DNA of 64,000 nt. Origin: Microvirga flavescens. Lineage in GTDB: Bacteria; Pseudomonadota; Alphaproteobacteria; Rhizobiales; Beijerinckiaceae. Shown one piece after another: positions 27,447 to 36,897 of the stretch. The notes beneath the pieces were generated by a model. It searched no databases, had not been told where the DNA came from, and was given only the letters and a program-made list of their open reading frames with translations. Within the stretch, counting starts at the first letter, position 1. Every line of letters starts with the position of its first letter. A program made the translations under genes and the position numbers. Location: positions 310,001 to 374,000 of the forward strand of contig NZ_QMKH01000001.1 in NCBI RefSeq assembly GCF_003290125.1, in the 5' to 3' direction.

Positions 27447-29510
27447 TCAGTGACCCTCGTTCGCCTCCAGCTTGATCGCCCGGACGGCTATTCCGCGGGC
27501 ATTATCCCCGAGTTGCGTCACCTCGAACTCCAGAGTCGCGGCCTTGCCCAACTCTTCCGGCCGAAGCTCGATGTCGATGGTCTTTTCCGTCCAGCTCACC
27601 GGGTCGGGGAATTTCCATTCCGCGAGATCGCGACCATTCAGCTTCACACTCACCGTCTGGTCCTTGTGCGGGTTGAGCAAATCGATGGTCATGCGGAAGC
27701 GCCGGCCTTCCGGGAAGCGGCCTGACAGGTAGGCGGGGCTCGCAAGAACCCACGACTGGGCGACCCCTTTGGCCTCCGCCGACCAGCCAAGACCCAGATA
27801 ATTGCTGATGGTGGGCTTTCCGAAATCGATCGCTGCAAGAGGCGCGGCCTGCGCACTCGCACCCTCAACCAAAGGAGACCAGGCCGCCGGATCACGCACA
27901 TCGCCGTTGATGACAAAGCGGTCGATCTTGCTGAGGAAATCGCCGCTGGCATCGCCCGCATTGCGGAAGAAAAGGAAGGTGCGTTGACGTTGCTCGCCTT
28001 CCGCGACCTTGCGGACGTCCCGACCGAATGTCTCTGTCGTGTCTCCAAGCGCCGACAGAATCGTTGCATGAACGTCCGCGAGCATCACGGGAGCATGGTT
28101 CAACCGAAACTCGCCCTTGTCGTTGAAATCATGAAAGGCGATCGACGGTGTCGCCGCCGACATGACATAGGCCGGCGCGCCCGCCTTCCCCCCACGCTTC
28201 TGGAGAAAGCCATAGCGAGACCCATGATCGGAGATGATGAACAGCAGGGTGTTGTCGAAGACACCGAGGCTTCGCATCTTGTCGAGGAACTCTCCGGCCT
28301 GGCGCAGTGCGCAGGTCGCCTGTCCCTGAAAGTCCTTCAAGGTGCTCGTCTCGGTTTGAGGGCGGCAATCGGCGGTGACCATTCCAGGTGGGTGAGCGCC
28401 CCAGAAATGGAAGTACTTCACGGTAGGCGCGCCAGCATCGGCCGACATCTCGCCCCTCAGCCGGGAGAAGACGGCGATATCGGTCTCGGCATCGGAAGGC
28501 GGAACATTGCTGCACTGGCGCGCGATGCGGAACTTGCCGTGGTCGTAGAACCACGGCTTGAGAGCGATGGGCAACTGCCGGAAGCCATAAAGATCGTAAA
28601 CGGCCCCGTAGCTTCGGCACACCACGGTGGTCTCGCTCAGGAAATCGGCGCGATTGTGGAGCGGAATGCGGGAGGCCTGAAAGCCGCGCGCGGCGAGCAC
28701 CGCTTCCACACGCTTTGGCGCAACGCGGGCGCGGTAGTCCGGAATCTTCTCGGTCAGGTCCTTGTACGGCTCACCGGTCAGGATCGAAGGCATGCTGAGC
28801 CCAGTGAACGGAAAGTGGCTCGACGCATTGGGATACAGCACGAAGCCCGCAAACTGTTTGCGCAGGACAGGGTCGTTTGAAACCACATTCTCGAAGACGT
28901 CCGACTGCAAGGTGTCGAGAAGCAGGACAACAACGTTCTTGTCCTTCGAAAATTTCGTGACGTCGGGAAGCATCTTGGCATCGCGAAAGAAGTTCGCGGA
29001 GGCCACCGGTGAGGGCGGCGTCGTACCTTTTGCCTGCGGCGCGGGCGCCGGCTCAGCATTCGCGAATTGCCATCCGATGAAGGCTCCGCTGAGAAGGAGA
29101 AGCATCCCGAGAAGCCGACCATAAAGCGGCGTGGTCACGGCAGGCCACTTCAGGGCGCTGCCGATAAGAGCAAGGATAAGCGCGATTTCAAGCGCCGCCT
29201 GGAGTTTGTAATCCGCGAACGAAATGATCCGGCCGTCGAAGGGGCCGAAATTCCACACCACCACGTAGAACTGAAGATAAAGGTAGATGCCGAGCGCCGC
29301 GGCGATCGCGACCGCGCGGCCCCAGCCGCGCCGGGCAAGGACCATGAGCACAAGGCCCAATGCAACGCTGACCCCAAAAGCAGTGGCAAGCGGCCATTGA
29401 AGAAGGGCTGCAGGCTCCAGGGCAAGCTGCGACCGCTGCAAGTCCATCAGATAAAGCGGCGCGATAATCAGGACATGAAAGGCAATGGCAAAAGCAATGA
29501 CGAACGGCAT
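27447..29510 (-). CDS. Membrane protein with sulfatase/alkaline-phosphatase-superfamily domain and one C-terminal module
   Basis: Inner-membrane protein of 687 residues: five predicted helices (about 1-21, 39-59, 66-84, 103-121, 131-150), then a periplasmic hydrolase/transferase domain from about 190. The metal-site strand VVLLLDTLQSD (Asp199) and FIISDHGSRYG belong to the alkaline-phosphatase superfamily. The nucleophile region reads FTGLSMPSILTG: Ser239 sits where formylglycine sulfatases have Cys, and the usual following Arg is absent, so it is probably not a classical sulfatase. A phospho-substituent transferase role like EptA, OpgB or LtaS is plausible. The last 110 residues form a beta-rich module (LNGRDLAEW) also found in the next gene. 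Paralogue of the 29576-32092 gene. Confidence 0.8.
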   Translation of the reverse strand: MPFVIAFAIAFHVLIIAPLYLMDLQRSQLALEPAALLQWPLATAFGVSVALGLVLMVLARRGWGRAVAIAAALGIYLYLQFYVVVWNFGPFDGRIISFADYKLQAALEIALILALIGSALKWPAVTTPLYGRLLGMLLLLSGAFIGWQFANAEPAPAPQAKGTTPPSPVASANFFRDAKMLPDVTKFSKDKNVVVLLLDTLQSDVFENVVSNDPVLRKQFAGFVLYPNASSHFPFTGLSMPSILTGEPYKDLTEKIPDYRARVAPKRVEAVLAARGFQASRIPLHNRADFLSETTVVCRSYGAVYDLYGFRQLPIALKPWFYDHGKFRIARQCSNVPPSDAETDIAVFSRLRGEMSADAGAPTVKYFHFWGAHPPGMVTADCRPQTETSTLKDFQGQATCALRQAGEFLDKMRSLGVFDNTLLFIISDHGSRYGFLQKRGGKAGAPAYVMSAATPSIAFHDFNDKGEFRLNHAPVMLADVHATILSALGDTTETFGRDVRKVAEGEQRQRTFLFFRNAGDASGDFLSKIDRFVINGDVRDPAAWSPLVEGASAQAAPLAAIDFGKPTISNYLGLGWSAEAKGVAQSWVLASPAYLSGRFPEGRRFRMTIDLLNPHKDQTVSVKLNGRDLAEWKFPDPVSWTEKTIDIELRPEELGKAATLEFEVTQLGDNARGIAVRAIKLEANEGH

Positions 29511-29575
29511 TTCACATTCTTTCCTCTGCAGCCCGGATCACGCCATTGCGGCGGCCGGGCTCAGGTGCGCGGTGA

Positions 29576-32092
29576 TCAGTTCAAGGCCTCGAATTTGATT
29601 TCGCGGACTCCCACACCGAGCTTTCGTGAATCGTTGGGAAACACTTGCGCAATCTTGTCGACATCGATCTCGATCGTCACCGGTTGCCCGATCTCAGCCT
29701 CATGAGGGGCGAAGGTGACGCTTCTCTCGATGACATTCTTTTCGTCCGCGACATCCCACTTCGCAAGTTCGCGGCCATTGAGCATGATCCGGAGAGCCTG
29801 ATTTCGGTGCGGATTGATAAATCGCATCGTCATGCGGACTTCCCTGCCCTTCGGCAGCCGCCCCGACAATGTCGCAGGCGCATCGACGATCCAGGACGTG
29901 TCCACGCCGCCGCTTTCCACGCTCCACGCGAAATCGAGATAATCGCGAATTTTCGGATCACTCATCTTCAGCGTCTCCAGAGGGCCGGAATGAATGTCCG
30001 CCACCATTGGCTCGCCGTCGAATCCGAAATCCACGAACCTCACGCCGATCCCGACCTGGCGTACGTCGCCCTGTGTGACCGGGGCGATCTTCTCGACATC
30101 GACTTCAACGCGCGCCACGCCCGCAAGGTCTTCCTCCGTCGGGGTGAAGACGAAATTCCTGTTGAATTGCCCGACTTCGGGAACATCCCAGCGCGCGAGC
30201 TCGCGGCCATTGAGGCTGATCCGCACGACCTGTCCCGGATGCGGATTGATGAAGGACATCGCCATGCGGACGGGACGACCGCCCTGGGGCAGCCTGCCGG
30301 TGATCGACGCGGGATTCGCGATAATCCAGGACACCGGAACGCCTTCGGCCTCGGCGGACCACCCGAGACCGAGGAACCGGCTCGTTTCGGGCTTGCCGAA
30401 GACCAGCCGTCCGAGCGGTGCATCGTTGGCACTGTTCGAATGGCTTCCTGTCACAGCCCAGGCTGCGGGATCGCGCACGTTGCCGGTGACGACGAAACGC
30501 TCGACCTGCGGGAAGAAATCGCCATAGGCATCGGCGATTCCCTTGTAATACAGGTAGGGCCTCTCCCGCTTGGCATCCTCCTTCAGGTCCCGAAGGCTCA
30601 TGCCCAACACGTCCGGCTTGAGACCGAAACTCGACAGGACCGTCGGATAGATGTCCGCGAGCATCGCGGGCGCGGCACTGGTGCGGAATTCGCCTCGTGC
30701 TCCGAAATCGTGGAAAGCGAGAGAGGGATTGGCGGACGACATGACATAGCCCGGCACCGGCGTGCGCGGCGACGCCTTCAGGAAGCCGTACCGCGAGCCG
30801 TGATCGGAAATCACGAAAATCATGCTGTTGTCGAAGACGCCGAGTTCCCGCAGCTTGTCGAGATACTGGCCTGTCTTGCGCAGCACGCAATAAGCCTGGC
30901 CCTGGAAATCCGTGAAAGCCTGACCCTGGTTCCGCACCTTGCAATCGGCACTGAGCATCGAGGGCGGGTGCGCGCCCCAGAAATGCAGATACTTAACGCT
31001 CGGCGCGTCCGTCGAAACCGCGGCCTCGCCGATCAGCTTGTCGAAAACGGCCAGATCGACCTGCGAGTTTGTTGCGGGCACGGCCCCGCACAGAGGGCTC
31101 AGCCTGAACTGCCCGCCATTGTAGAAGAACGGCTTGAGCGCAATCGGCAACTGGCGAAAGCCGTAGAGATCATAGACCGCCGCAAAGCTGCGGCACCGCG
31201 CGCTGTCGCCGCTCAGATAATTCTGCCGGCTCTCGAGCGGAATTCGGGACGCCTCGGCGCCCTGTCGCGCCAGAACGGCTTCCACCCGCGTGTGGCCGAC
31301 ACGCTTTTGGTAGGTGGGAATGCTCTCGCCGTCAGCCTTGTAGGGCTCTCCGGTAAGGATGGAGGGAATGCTCATCGCCGTGTAGGGGAAATGCCCTGTG
31401 GCGTTCGTGAAGAGCGTGAATCCCTCGAACTGCCGCTTCAGGTTCGCATCGCCCTGCACGATCTGTTCGAAAACATCGACCTGCAGCGTGTCGAGGAGCA
31501 GGATGATGACGTTCTTGTTCTTCGACAGTTTCGCGGCATTGCGCATGACCGCAACATCGTCGCGGAAGAAATTGGCCGAGGCGATCTCGCTCTGCGCGGC
31601 CGTGGCGGCGGCCTGAACCGGTGCACGCTTCCCCTCGCCCGCAGAGAACTGCCAGGCCGCAAAGCCCACATTCGCGACCAGGAGAACGATGAGAAAGCGC
31701 CCGAAAAGCTGACGGGCCACGGCAGGGCGAAAGACCGCGATGCCGAGCAGCACGAAGAGAACGGCCGCTTCAAGAGCGGCATTCTTCGCGTATGACGAGA
31801 ACGCGATTGAGCGGCCGTCGAAGACCCCGAAGTTCCAGACGAAGAGGTAGAACTGGATGTAAAGATAAACCCCGACCGCCATCGTGAAGGCGAGCGGGCG
31901 TTGGTAGCCGCGCGACAGAAGGAACTTGAGGGCCGCGCCGAGAACGAGAGCGAAGCCGATTGCCGCGAGGAGCGGCCAGCCGAGCATGTCGAGCACGCCG
32001 ACCTCGAGACGGTCGCCGTGAGAGAGGATCAGGAACAGCGGCGCCAGAACGACGACATGGAAGGCAATGGCGAAGGCGGCGACGAAAGGCAT
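29576..32092 (-). CDS. Paralogous membrane sulfatase-like protein with two C-terminal modules
   Basis: Protein of 838 residues with the same plan as its downstream neighbour: N-terminus MPFVAAFAIAFHV (neighbour MPFVIAFAIAFHV), five membrane helices, metal site IILLLDTLQVD (Asp201), YTAMSIPSILTG with Ser241, and VISDHGSRYG. The shared N-terminus sets the start at 32092, although the frame is open to 32155. It differs in having two tandem copies of the C-terminal beta-rich module, about 600-715 and 730-838, each with INPH and LNGREL. The two genes are 65 bases apart on the same strand, so they arose by tandem duplication and are probably co-expressed. Substrate unknown; the polysaccharide setting points to surface-glycan modification. 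Confidence 0.8.
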   Translation of the reverse strand: MPFVAAFAIAFHVVVLAPLFLILSHGDRLEVGVLDMLGWPLLAAIGFALVLGAALKFLLSRGYQRPLAFTMAVGVYLYIQFYLFVWNFGVFDGRSIAFSSYAKNAALEAAVLFVLLGIAVFRPAVARQLFGRFLIVLLVANVGFAAWQFSAGEGKRAPVQAAATAAQSEIASANFFRDDVAVMRNAAKLSKNKNVIILLLDTLQVDVFEQIVQGDANLKRQFEGFTLFTNATGHFPYTAMSIPSILTGEPYKADGESIPTYQKRVGHTRVEAVLARQGAEASRIPLESRQNYLSGDSARCRSFAAVYDLYGFRQLPIALKPFFYNGGQFRLSPLCGAVPATNSQVDLAVFDKLIGEAAVSTDAPSVKYLHFWGAHPPSMLSADCKVRNQGQAFTDFQGQAYCVLRKTGQYLDKLRELGVFDNSMIFVISDHGSRYGFLKASPRTPVPGYVMSSANPSLAFHDFGARGEFRTSAAPAMLADIYPTVLSSFGLKPDVLGMSLRDLKEDAKRERPYLYYKGIADAYGDFFPQVERFVVTGNVRDPAAWAVTGSHSNSANDAPLGRLVFGKPETSRFLGLGWSAEAEGVPVSWIIANPASITGRLPQGGRPVRMAMSFINPHPGQVVRISLNGRELARWDVPEVGQFNRNFVFTPTEEDLAGVARVEVDVEKIAPVTQGDVRQVGIGVRFVDFGFDGEPMVADIHSGPLETLKMSDPKIRDYLDFAWSVESGGVDTSWIVDAPATLSGRLPKGREVRMTMRFINPHRNQALRIMLNGRELAKWDVADEKNVIERSVTFAPHEAEIGQPVTIEIDVDKIAQVFPNDSRKLGVGVREIKFEALN

Positions 32093-32226
32093 GTGTCTCA
32101 CTCGGCTGCAAGGCGAGGCTTGGTTGCGATTGTCTCTTGCGGCTTTTCCCGACAAAAGCGCCCCGCCGCAGCGAAGTGTTCAACACCCGAAAGCGGCGGA
32201 AACGTGAAACGCCCGCCGCCTTTCGC

Positions 32227-33627
32227 TTAGCTCCTGTCGTAGAAGAACAGCGTTCTTCCGCTCTGCGAAACTTTCTCTTGCTTCACGATGCGGCCGCGCT
32301 GGGCGAGGGCGTTCGAGAAGGTTTCGATGGTGTAATCGTCGAAGATGTCTTCCCGCAGCGCGAGCATCTTCTGCACCGTCGGGTCGCTCTTCGGCACGAA
32401 TTCGATCACGCCGACCGGCGCGATATCCACGAGCCAGTTGACGACTTCCGGCAGCGGCACGTTCTTCGCGATGGCGAGGTGATGCTCGAAAGCGAGCGCG
32501 ATGAGGCCATCCACGCGGGCGCGCGTGGAGAAGCCGGACCGCTCGGCCTGCCGCCAGCCCTGGTCCGGGCTGGGGTTCGACGCATCGAGCCACAGGGGTT
32601 GATACTTCAGGCCGCCCTCGACGGAGCGCGAGAAGGCAAGGTCGAGCGCGCGCTGATCGAAATCGAAGCCGACCACGTAATTCGCGCCGCCTTCGAGGGC
32701 CGCGACCGAGTAGTCGCCGGTGTTGCAGCCGATGTCGATCATCACGTTCGGGCGCGTCGCCGCCGCGAACTCGGCGATAAAGCGGCGCTTCTCGTTCGCC
32801 TCGTCGCTGCTGTAGGTGTTGTCCTTGGCGTAGTCGCCCCACACGGTCTTACCGGTATTGGCGGGATTGAGCGTCGCGATCCAGTTGCGGAGCTGGCGCA
32901 GCATGCCCTCATAGGCGGTGCGGGAGAGCGTGCGTGTCTTCTTCGCGCTCTGAATCGCCTGGTCCGGCGCGTCAGTCGCCTTGGCCTGCAACTTCGCCTG
33001 CAGGATGACCTGGCTCAGCATGTTCCAGGAGAAGCAGCTCTTGAACGGGAGCGCCCGGGCGAGATCCGCCGTCGGGATGCCTTCGAGATTGCCGCGGAAC
33101 CAGGTGTTATGGGCGATGCCCAAAGTCGATTGCAGCAGAAGCGGGTTGAGGAACTGTTCGCAGAACTGGCGATGGCCGATCCAGAACTCGCCTTCCCGGT
33201 AGGGGCGGACGGACAGAAGATCGATGAAAACCGGCTTCGAGCCCACAAACTGGATGTTGTAGGCCGTCGCGTCCGACAAAACCGCATCCTGCTTCAGGAG
33301 ATGAAGCTGGAAATCGAGATGGTGCAGGGCAGCGGCCTTCAGGGCGCCGAACGACCATTCATAAGCATAGGAGATGAAGTCGATCTTGGGGTGTTCGACG
33401 ACATAAGCGGCACGCTCGAGGCCGCTTTTCCATTGCGGCTTCTCGATTTCACGGCTCTCGATCAGGAACCCGGCCTCCACGGCGGAGGTCAGGACGCCCT
33501 TGTCCCGCACGGTTTCGTAATCGGAACGGGCGCGCTCGTTGATGGTCCGGAAAATGCGTCCGGCGCTCTCGAAGACGTGCCCCGACGGATCGCGGAAGGA
33601 GCCCGCGTTACGTTGCGCAGATGTCAT
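32227..33627 (-). CDS. Class I SAM-dependent methyltransferase, NoeA-like
   Basis: Cytosolic protein of 466 residues. The SAM-binding motif I IDIGCNTGDYS lies around residue 300, followed by an acidic FDFD segment, so the methyltransferase domain occupies the C-terminal half. The N-terminal half (RIFRTINERARSDYETVRD onwards) resembles the region preceding the domain in NoeA-type nodulation proteins, as far as I recall. ATG 33627 is preferred to a GTG two codons upstream. It follows a small exported protein by 9 bases, which indicates an operon, and precedes the two sulfatase-like genes. Methylation of a glycan is a guess from context. Confidence 0.8.
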   Translation of the reverse strand: MTSAQRNAGSFRDPSGHVFESAGRIFRTINERARSDYETVRDKGVLTSAVEAGFLIESREIEKPQWKSGLERAAYVVEHPKIDFISYAYEWSFGALKAAALHHLDFQLHLLKQDAVLSDATAYNIQFVGSKPVFIDLLSVRPYREGEFWIGHRQFCEQFLNPLLLQSTLGIAHNTWFRGNLEGIPTADLARALPFKSCFSWNMLSQVILQAKLQAKATDAPDQAIQSAKKTRTLSRTAYEGMLRQLRNWIATLNPANTGKTVWGDYAKDNTYSSDEANEKRRFIAEFAAATRPNVMIDIGCNTGDYSVAALEGGANYVVGFDFDQRALDLAFSRSVEGGLKYQPLWLDASNPSPDQGWRQAERSGFSTRARVDGLIALAFEHHLAIAKNVPLPEVVNWLVDIAPVGVIEFVPKSDPTVQKMLALREDIFDDYTIETFSNALAQRGRIVKQEKVSQSGRTLFFYDRS

Positions 33628-33636
33628 CAACACAGC

Positions 33637-33843
33637 CTATTTTCCGTCGCGCTTCGAGAAAACGCTGGAAAAGAAAGCCTTGACCTTCTGATAGTAGAGG
33701 GAGCCGACGGTCACACTCGCAGCAATGCCGCCGATCAGGGCCTGCAGGAGAATGCTGCCCGTGCCGGGATCAAGATAGGCATAGGCCGGGCTCGTCAAAG
33801 CGGCGAGCGCCAACACGCTCCAAAACACAGTGCGCTGATTCAT
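33637..33843 (-). CDS. Small exported membrane protein with LDPGTGS motif
   Basis: Protein of 68 residues: a signal peptide ending in AYA (about residue 22) leads directly to YLDPGTGSILLQALIGG and one hydrophobic segment, then a basic tail (VKAFFSSVFSKRDGK). I have seen such short LDPGTGS proteins near surface-polysaccharide and sulfatase-like genes, but no function is established. The start at 33843 (MNQRTVFWSV) has GGAGAAAT upstream. It is the first gene of a probable four-gene minus-strand operon (this gene, methyltransferase, two sulfatase-like proteins), divergent from the phosphomannomutase gene. Confidence 0.75.
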   Translation of the reverse strand: MNQRTVFWSVLALAALTSPAYAYLDPGTGSILLQALIGGIAASVTVGSLYYQKVKAFFSSVFSKRDGK

Positions 33844-34064
33844 AGGATTTCTCCGAAATATCAAGGGACGATGCAAAACTGATTCCCCACGCCGAATGCA
33901 ACTGAAATTACGCCGGGGAACCTCCAAAAGCGGGGTGTAATTGACCGCGCGTGACATTTACGCAACAGGATTGCATTTTTTGAAGCTTCTCTGTGGCCAA
34001 GGAACACTCCCAACTCAATGCGTCATGTCGCCGCCGATTTGGGCGGGTTCTCGGGCGCGGATGC

Positions 34065-34091
34065 TTGAAAGACAATATCGGCTCATATAGG
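34065..34091 (+). promoter_or_regulatory. Weak candidate promoter of the phosphomannomutase gene
   Basis: TTGAAA (34065-34070) and TATAGG (34086-34091) with a 15-base spacer, about 30 bases before the ATG. The spacer is short, so this is only a candidate. The rest of the 278-base divergent region (33844-34121) shows no gene. Confidence 0.25.
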
Positions 34092-34121
34092 CCTAGGCGA
34101 CTTTCTCAGCGGGAATTCCTC

Positions 34122-35642
34122 ATGTTCGTAAAGCCCTTGCCGGACGTTCGCGTCAACACGCTCGCCTTCGAGAACACACCGTTGGTCAAGCCGACGGGGT
34201 TCCGCGAGTATGACGCCCGCTGGTGGTTCGGGCATCCGAGCTCCGATGTCGCGCCGGAACTCAACCTCATGGGCGTCCAGGCCCTCGGCATGGGCCTCGG
34301 CACGCTTCTCGGCCAGCTCGGCGTGAAGCGTGAAGTCGTGGTGGGGCACGATTTCCGTGGCTACTCGATGGCGATCAAAATCGCACTCACGCAGGGCCTG
34401 ATGGCGGCGGGCTGCAAGGTGCACGATATCGGCCTCGCCCTTTCCCCCATGGCCTACTTCGCCCAGTTCGCGCTCGACGTTCCGGCGGTGGCGATGGTCA
34501 CCGCCTCGCACAACGACAACGGCTGGACGGGCGTGAAGATGGGCGCGCAGCGCCCCGTCACCTTCGGACCCGAGGAGATGTCGCGCCTCAAGGACATCGT
34601 GCTCGCGGGTGCGTTCGAGCTGCGCGAGGGCGGCAGCTACCAATTCGTGAAGGATTTCGCGGCGACCTACATCGCCGACCTCACCAATCGCCCGCGCCTC
34701 AAGCGCAAGGTCAAGGCCATCATCGCCTGCGGCAACGGCACGGCGGGCGCTTTCGCACCGCAGATCCTGGAGGCGCTCGGCGTCGAGGTCGTTCCGCTCA
34801 ACGTGGATCTCGACCACACCTTCCCGAACTACAACCCGAACCCCGAGGACATGGAGATGCTCCATGCCATCGCGGTGGCGGTGAAGGAGCACAAGGCCGA
34901 TATCGGCCTCGGCTTCGACGGCGACGGCGACCGCTGCGGCGTCGTCGACAATAACGGCCATGAAATCTTCGCAGACAAGATCGGCGTCATGCTGGCGCGC
35001 GATCTTTCGAGCATCCACCCGGGCGCGCAATTCGTGGTCGACGTGAAATCGACGGGCCTCTTCGCGTCGGATCCGGTTCTTATCGCGCAGGGCGCGAAGA
35101 CCGATTACTACAAGACCGGACATTCCTACATCAAACGCCGCGTGAAGGAGCTGAACGCTCTGGCCGGCTTCGAGAAATCCGGTCACTTCTTCTTCAACGC
35201 GCCGGTCGGCCGCGGCTATGACGACGGCCTCGTCACCGCCATCGCGGTTCTCGACATGCTCGACCGCAACCCGGACAAGAGCGTCGCCGATCTCTACGCG
35301 GCCCTGCCCAAGACATGGGGCTCCCCCACCATGTCGCCCCATTGCGCGGACGAAGTGAAGTACGACGTGGTGGAGCGCGTGACCAAGCGTTTCAAGGCCA
35401 TGTCCGATGCGGGTGAGAGCATCGCGGGCCACAAGATCGTGGACGTGAACACCGTGAACGGCGTTCGCGTGCGCACCGATGACGGCACCTGGGGCCTGAT
35501 CCGCGCTTCGTCGAACAAGCCCGAACTCGTCGTCGTCGTGGAAAGCCCGGCCTCCGAGGAGCGCCTGCACGCCATGTTCAAGGCCGTGGACGCGGTGCTG
35601 CGCGAGAATCCGGAAGTCGGCGCGTATAACCAGACGATCTGA
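34122..35642 (+). CDS. manB: Phosphomannomutase/phosphoglucomutase
   Basis: Cytoplasmic alpha-D-phosphohexomutase of 506 residues; interconverts mannose 6-phosphate and mannose 1-phosphate (often glucose phosphates too), feeding ManC. The phosphoserine loop VTASHNDNGWTG and the metal-binding loop GFDGDGDRCG are intact, KSGHFFF is the sugar-binding loop and RASSNKPELVV the C-terminal phosphate-binding loop. The frame runs back to 33993, but ATG 34122 matches homologues. It is also similar to AlgC-type enzymes, so dual specificity is possible. Likely transcribed with the following glycosyltransferase gene, 19 bases downstream. Confidence 0.93.
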   Translation: MFVKPLPDVRVNTLAFENTPLVKPTGFREYDARWWFGHPSSDVAPELNLMGVQALGMGLGTLLGQLGVKREVVVGHDFRGYSMAIKIALTQGLMAAGCKVHDIGLALSPMAYFAQFALDVPAVAMVTASHNDNGWTGVKMGAQRPVTFGPEEMSRLKDIVLAGAFELREGGSYQFVKDFAATYIADLTNRPRLKRKVKAIIACGNGTAGAFAPQILEALGVEVVPLNVDLDHTFPNYNPNPEDMEMLHAIAVAVKEHKADIGLGFDGDGDRCGVVDNNGHEIFADKIGVMLARDLSSIHPGAQFVVDVKSTGLFASDPVLIAQGAKTDYYKTGHSYIKRRVKELNALAGFEKSGHFFFNAPVGRGYDDGLVTAIAVLDMLDRNPDKSVADLYAALPKTWGSPTMSPHCADEVKYDVVERVTKRFKAMSDAGESIAGHKIVDVNTVNGVRVRTDDGTWGLIRASSNKPELVVVVESPASEERLHAMFKAVDAVLRENPEVGAYNQTI

Positions 35643-35661
35643 TCACCTCCGGAAAATCTAT

Positions 35662-36897
35662 ATGCAACACATTTTAAGAAGCGACGACATGTCCAGCGAT
35701 TCGGCGATCCAAATGAAAACCCCCTCCACTGATACTGTCGAGCTGACGATTCTCATGCCCTGCCTCAACGAGGCGGAGACGATCGAGCAATGCGTGCGCA
35801 AGGCACGCGACTTTCTCACCCGCTCCGGCATCGCCGGGGAAGTGCTGATCGCCGACAACGGCAGCACGGACGGCTCGCAGGCGATGGCCGAGGCCCTTGG
35901 CGCGCGCGTGGTGCCGATCCCCCAACGCGGCTACGGCGCGGCGCTCATGGGTGGCATCGAGGCCGCGCGCGGCGCCTACATCATCATGGGCGATGCCGAC
36001 GACAGCTATGACTTCTCAAGCCTGATGCCCTTCGTCGAGCGCCTGCGCAGCGGCGCGGACCTGGTGATGGGCAATCGCTTCAAGGGCGGCATCGCGCCGG
36101 GCGCCATGCCGTTCCTTCACCGCTATCTCGGTAATCCGGTGCTCTCCTTCATCGGCCGCCTGTTCTTCAACATTCCCGTCGGCGATTTTCATTGCGGCCT
36201 GCGCGGCTTTCGCGCCGATGCGATCCGCGGCCTCGCCTTGCAGACAACGGGCATGGAATTCGCCAGTGAGATGGTGGTGCGAAGCGCCCTGAGCACTCTC
36301 AGGATCGAGGAAGTGCCGACCACCCTCGATGTCGACGGGCGCTCGCGTGCGCCGCACCTCAAGACATGGCGAGACGGCTGGCGGCACCTGAAATTTCTTT
36401 TGATGTACAGCCCGCGCTGGCTGTTTCTCGTGCCCGGCAGCCTGCTTGTCCTGATCGGGCTGCCCCTCGTCATGATTTTGCTGCGCGGGCCAGTCCATCT
36501 CGGCTCGAATCTCGCCCTTGACGTGAATAGCTTCATCGCGGCCTGTTTCCTTGTCGTGCTCGGCGTGCAGTTGATCGTGCTCGGCGCGATTGCACGCACC
36601 TTCGCAGGCAAGGCGGGCTTCCTTCCGAAGACAACGCGGGCCGAGCGGTTGTTCGGCTGGCTGTCGACGGACAGGCTCGTGCAGATCGCCGGCCTGTTGT
36701 TCGTCACGGGCCTCGGCGGCGCACTCTGGGCGGTGAAGCAATGGTCGAGCGTGGATTTCGGCCCCCTGCCCTCCCCGCTCGTTCCGCGCGTCCTGCTCTT
36801 GTCGTTGTGCACTGTGCTGATCGGCATCCAGACCGCCTTCGCGGCGTTCTTCCTCGGCATTCTCGAAATTCCCTTCCGGCGCCGACAACAATCATGA
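35662..36897 (+). CDS. Polyprenyl-phosphate-type family 2 glycosyltransferase with C-terminal membrane helices
   Basis: Protein of 411 residues. The N-terminal dolichol-phosphate-mannose-synthase-like GT2 domain (ELTILMPCLNEAETIEQ, IADNGSTDGSQ, MGDADDSYDFSS with metal Asp residues near 112-114) is followed from about residue 250 by four hydrophobic segments. Such enzymes load a sugar onto undecaprenyl phosphate at the inner face of the membrane. Starts at 35662 or at ATG 35689 are both possible; neither has a strong ribosome-binding site. Its stop overlaps the GtrA gene start (ATGA), the classic GtrB/GtrA pairing of loading enzyme and flippase. Confidence 0.9.
   Translation: MQHILRSDDMSSDSAIQMKTPSTDTVELTILMPCLNEAETIEQCVRKARDFLTRSGIAGEVLIADNGSTDGSQAMAEALGARVVPIPQRGYGAALMGGIEAARGAYIIMGDADDSYDFSSLMPFVERLRSGADLVMGNRFKGGIAPGAMPFLHRYLGNPVLSFIGRLFFNIPVGDFHCGLRGFRADAIRGLALQTTGMEFASEMVVRSALSTLRIEEVPTTLDVDGRSRAPHLKTWRDGWRHLKFLLMYSPRWLFLVPGSLLVLIGLPLVMILLRGPVHLGSNLALDVNSFIAACFLVVLGVQLIVLGAIARTFAGKAGFLPKTTRAERLFGWLSTDRLVQIAGLLFVTGLGGALWAVKQWSSVDFGPLPSPLVPRVLLLSLCTVLIGIQTAFAAFFLGILEIPFRRRQQS

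Noticed and set aside
29645..31795. A 716-codon open frame on the plus strand
   Set aside because: Antisense of the sulfatase-like gene 29576-32092; His/Arg-rich shadow translation.
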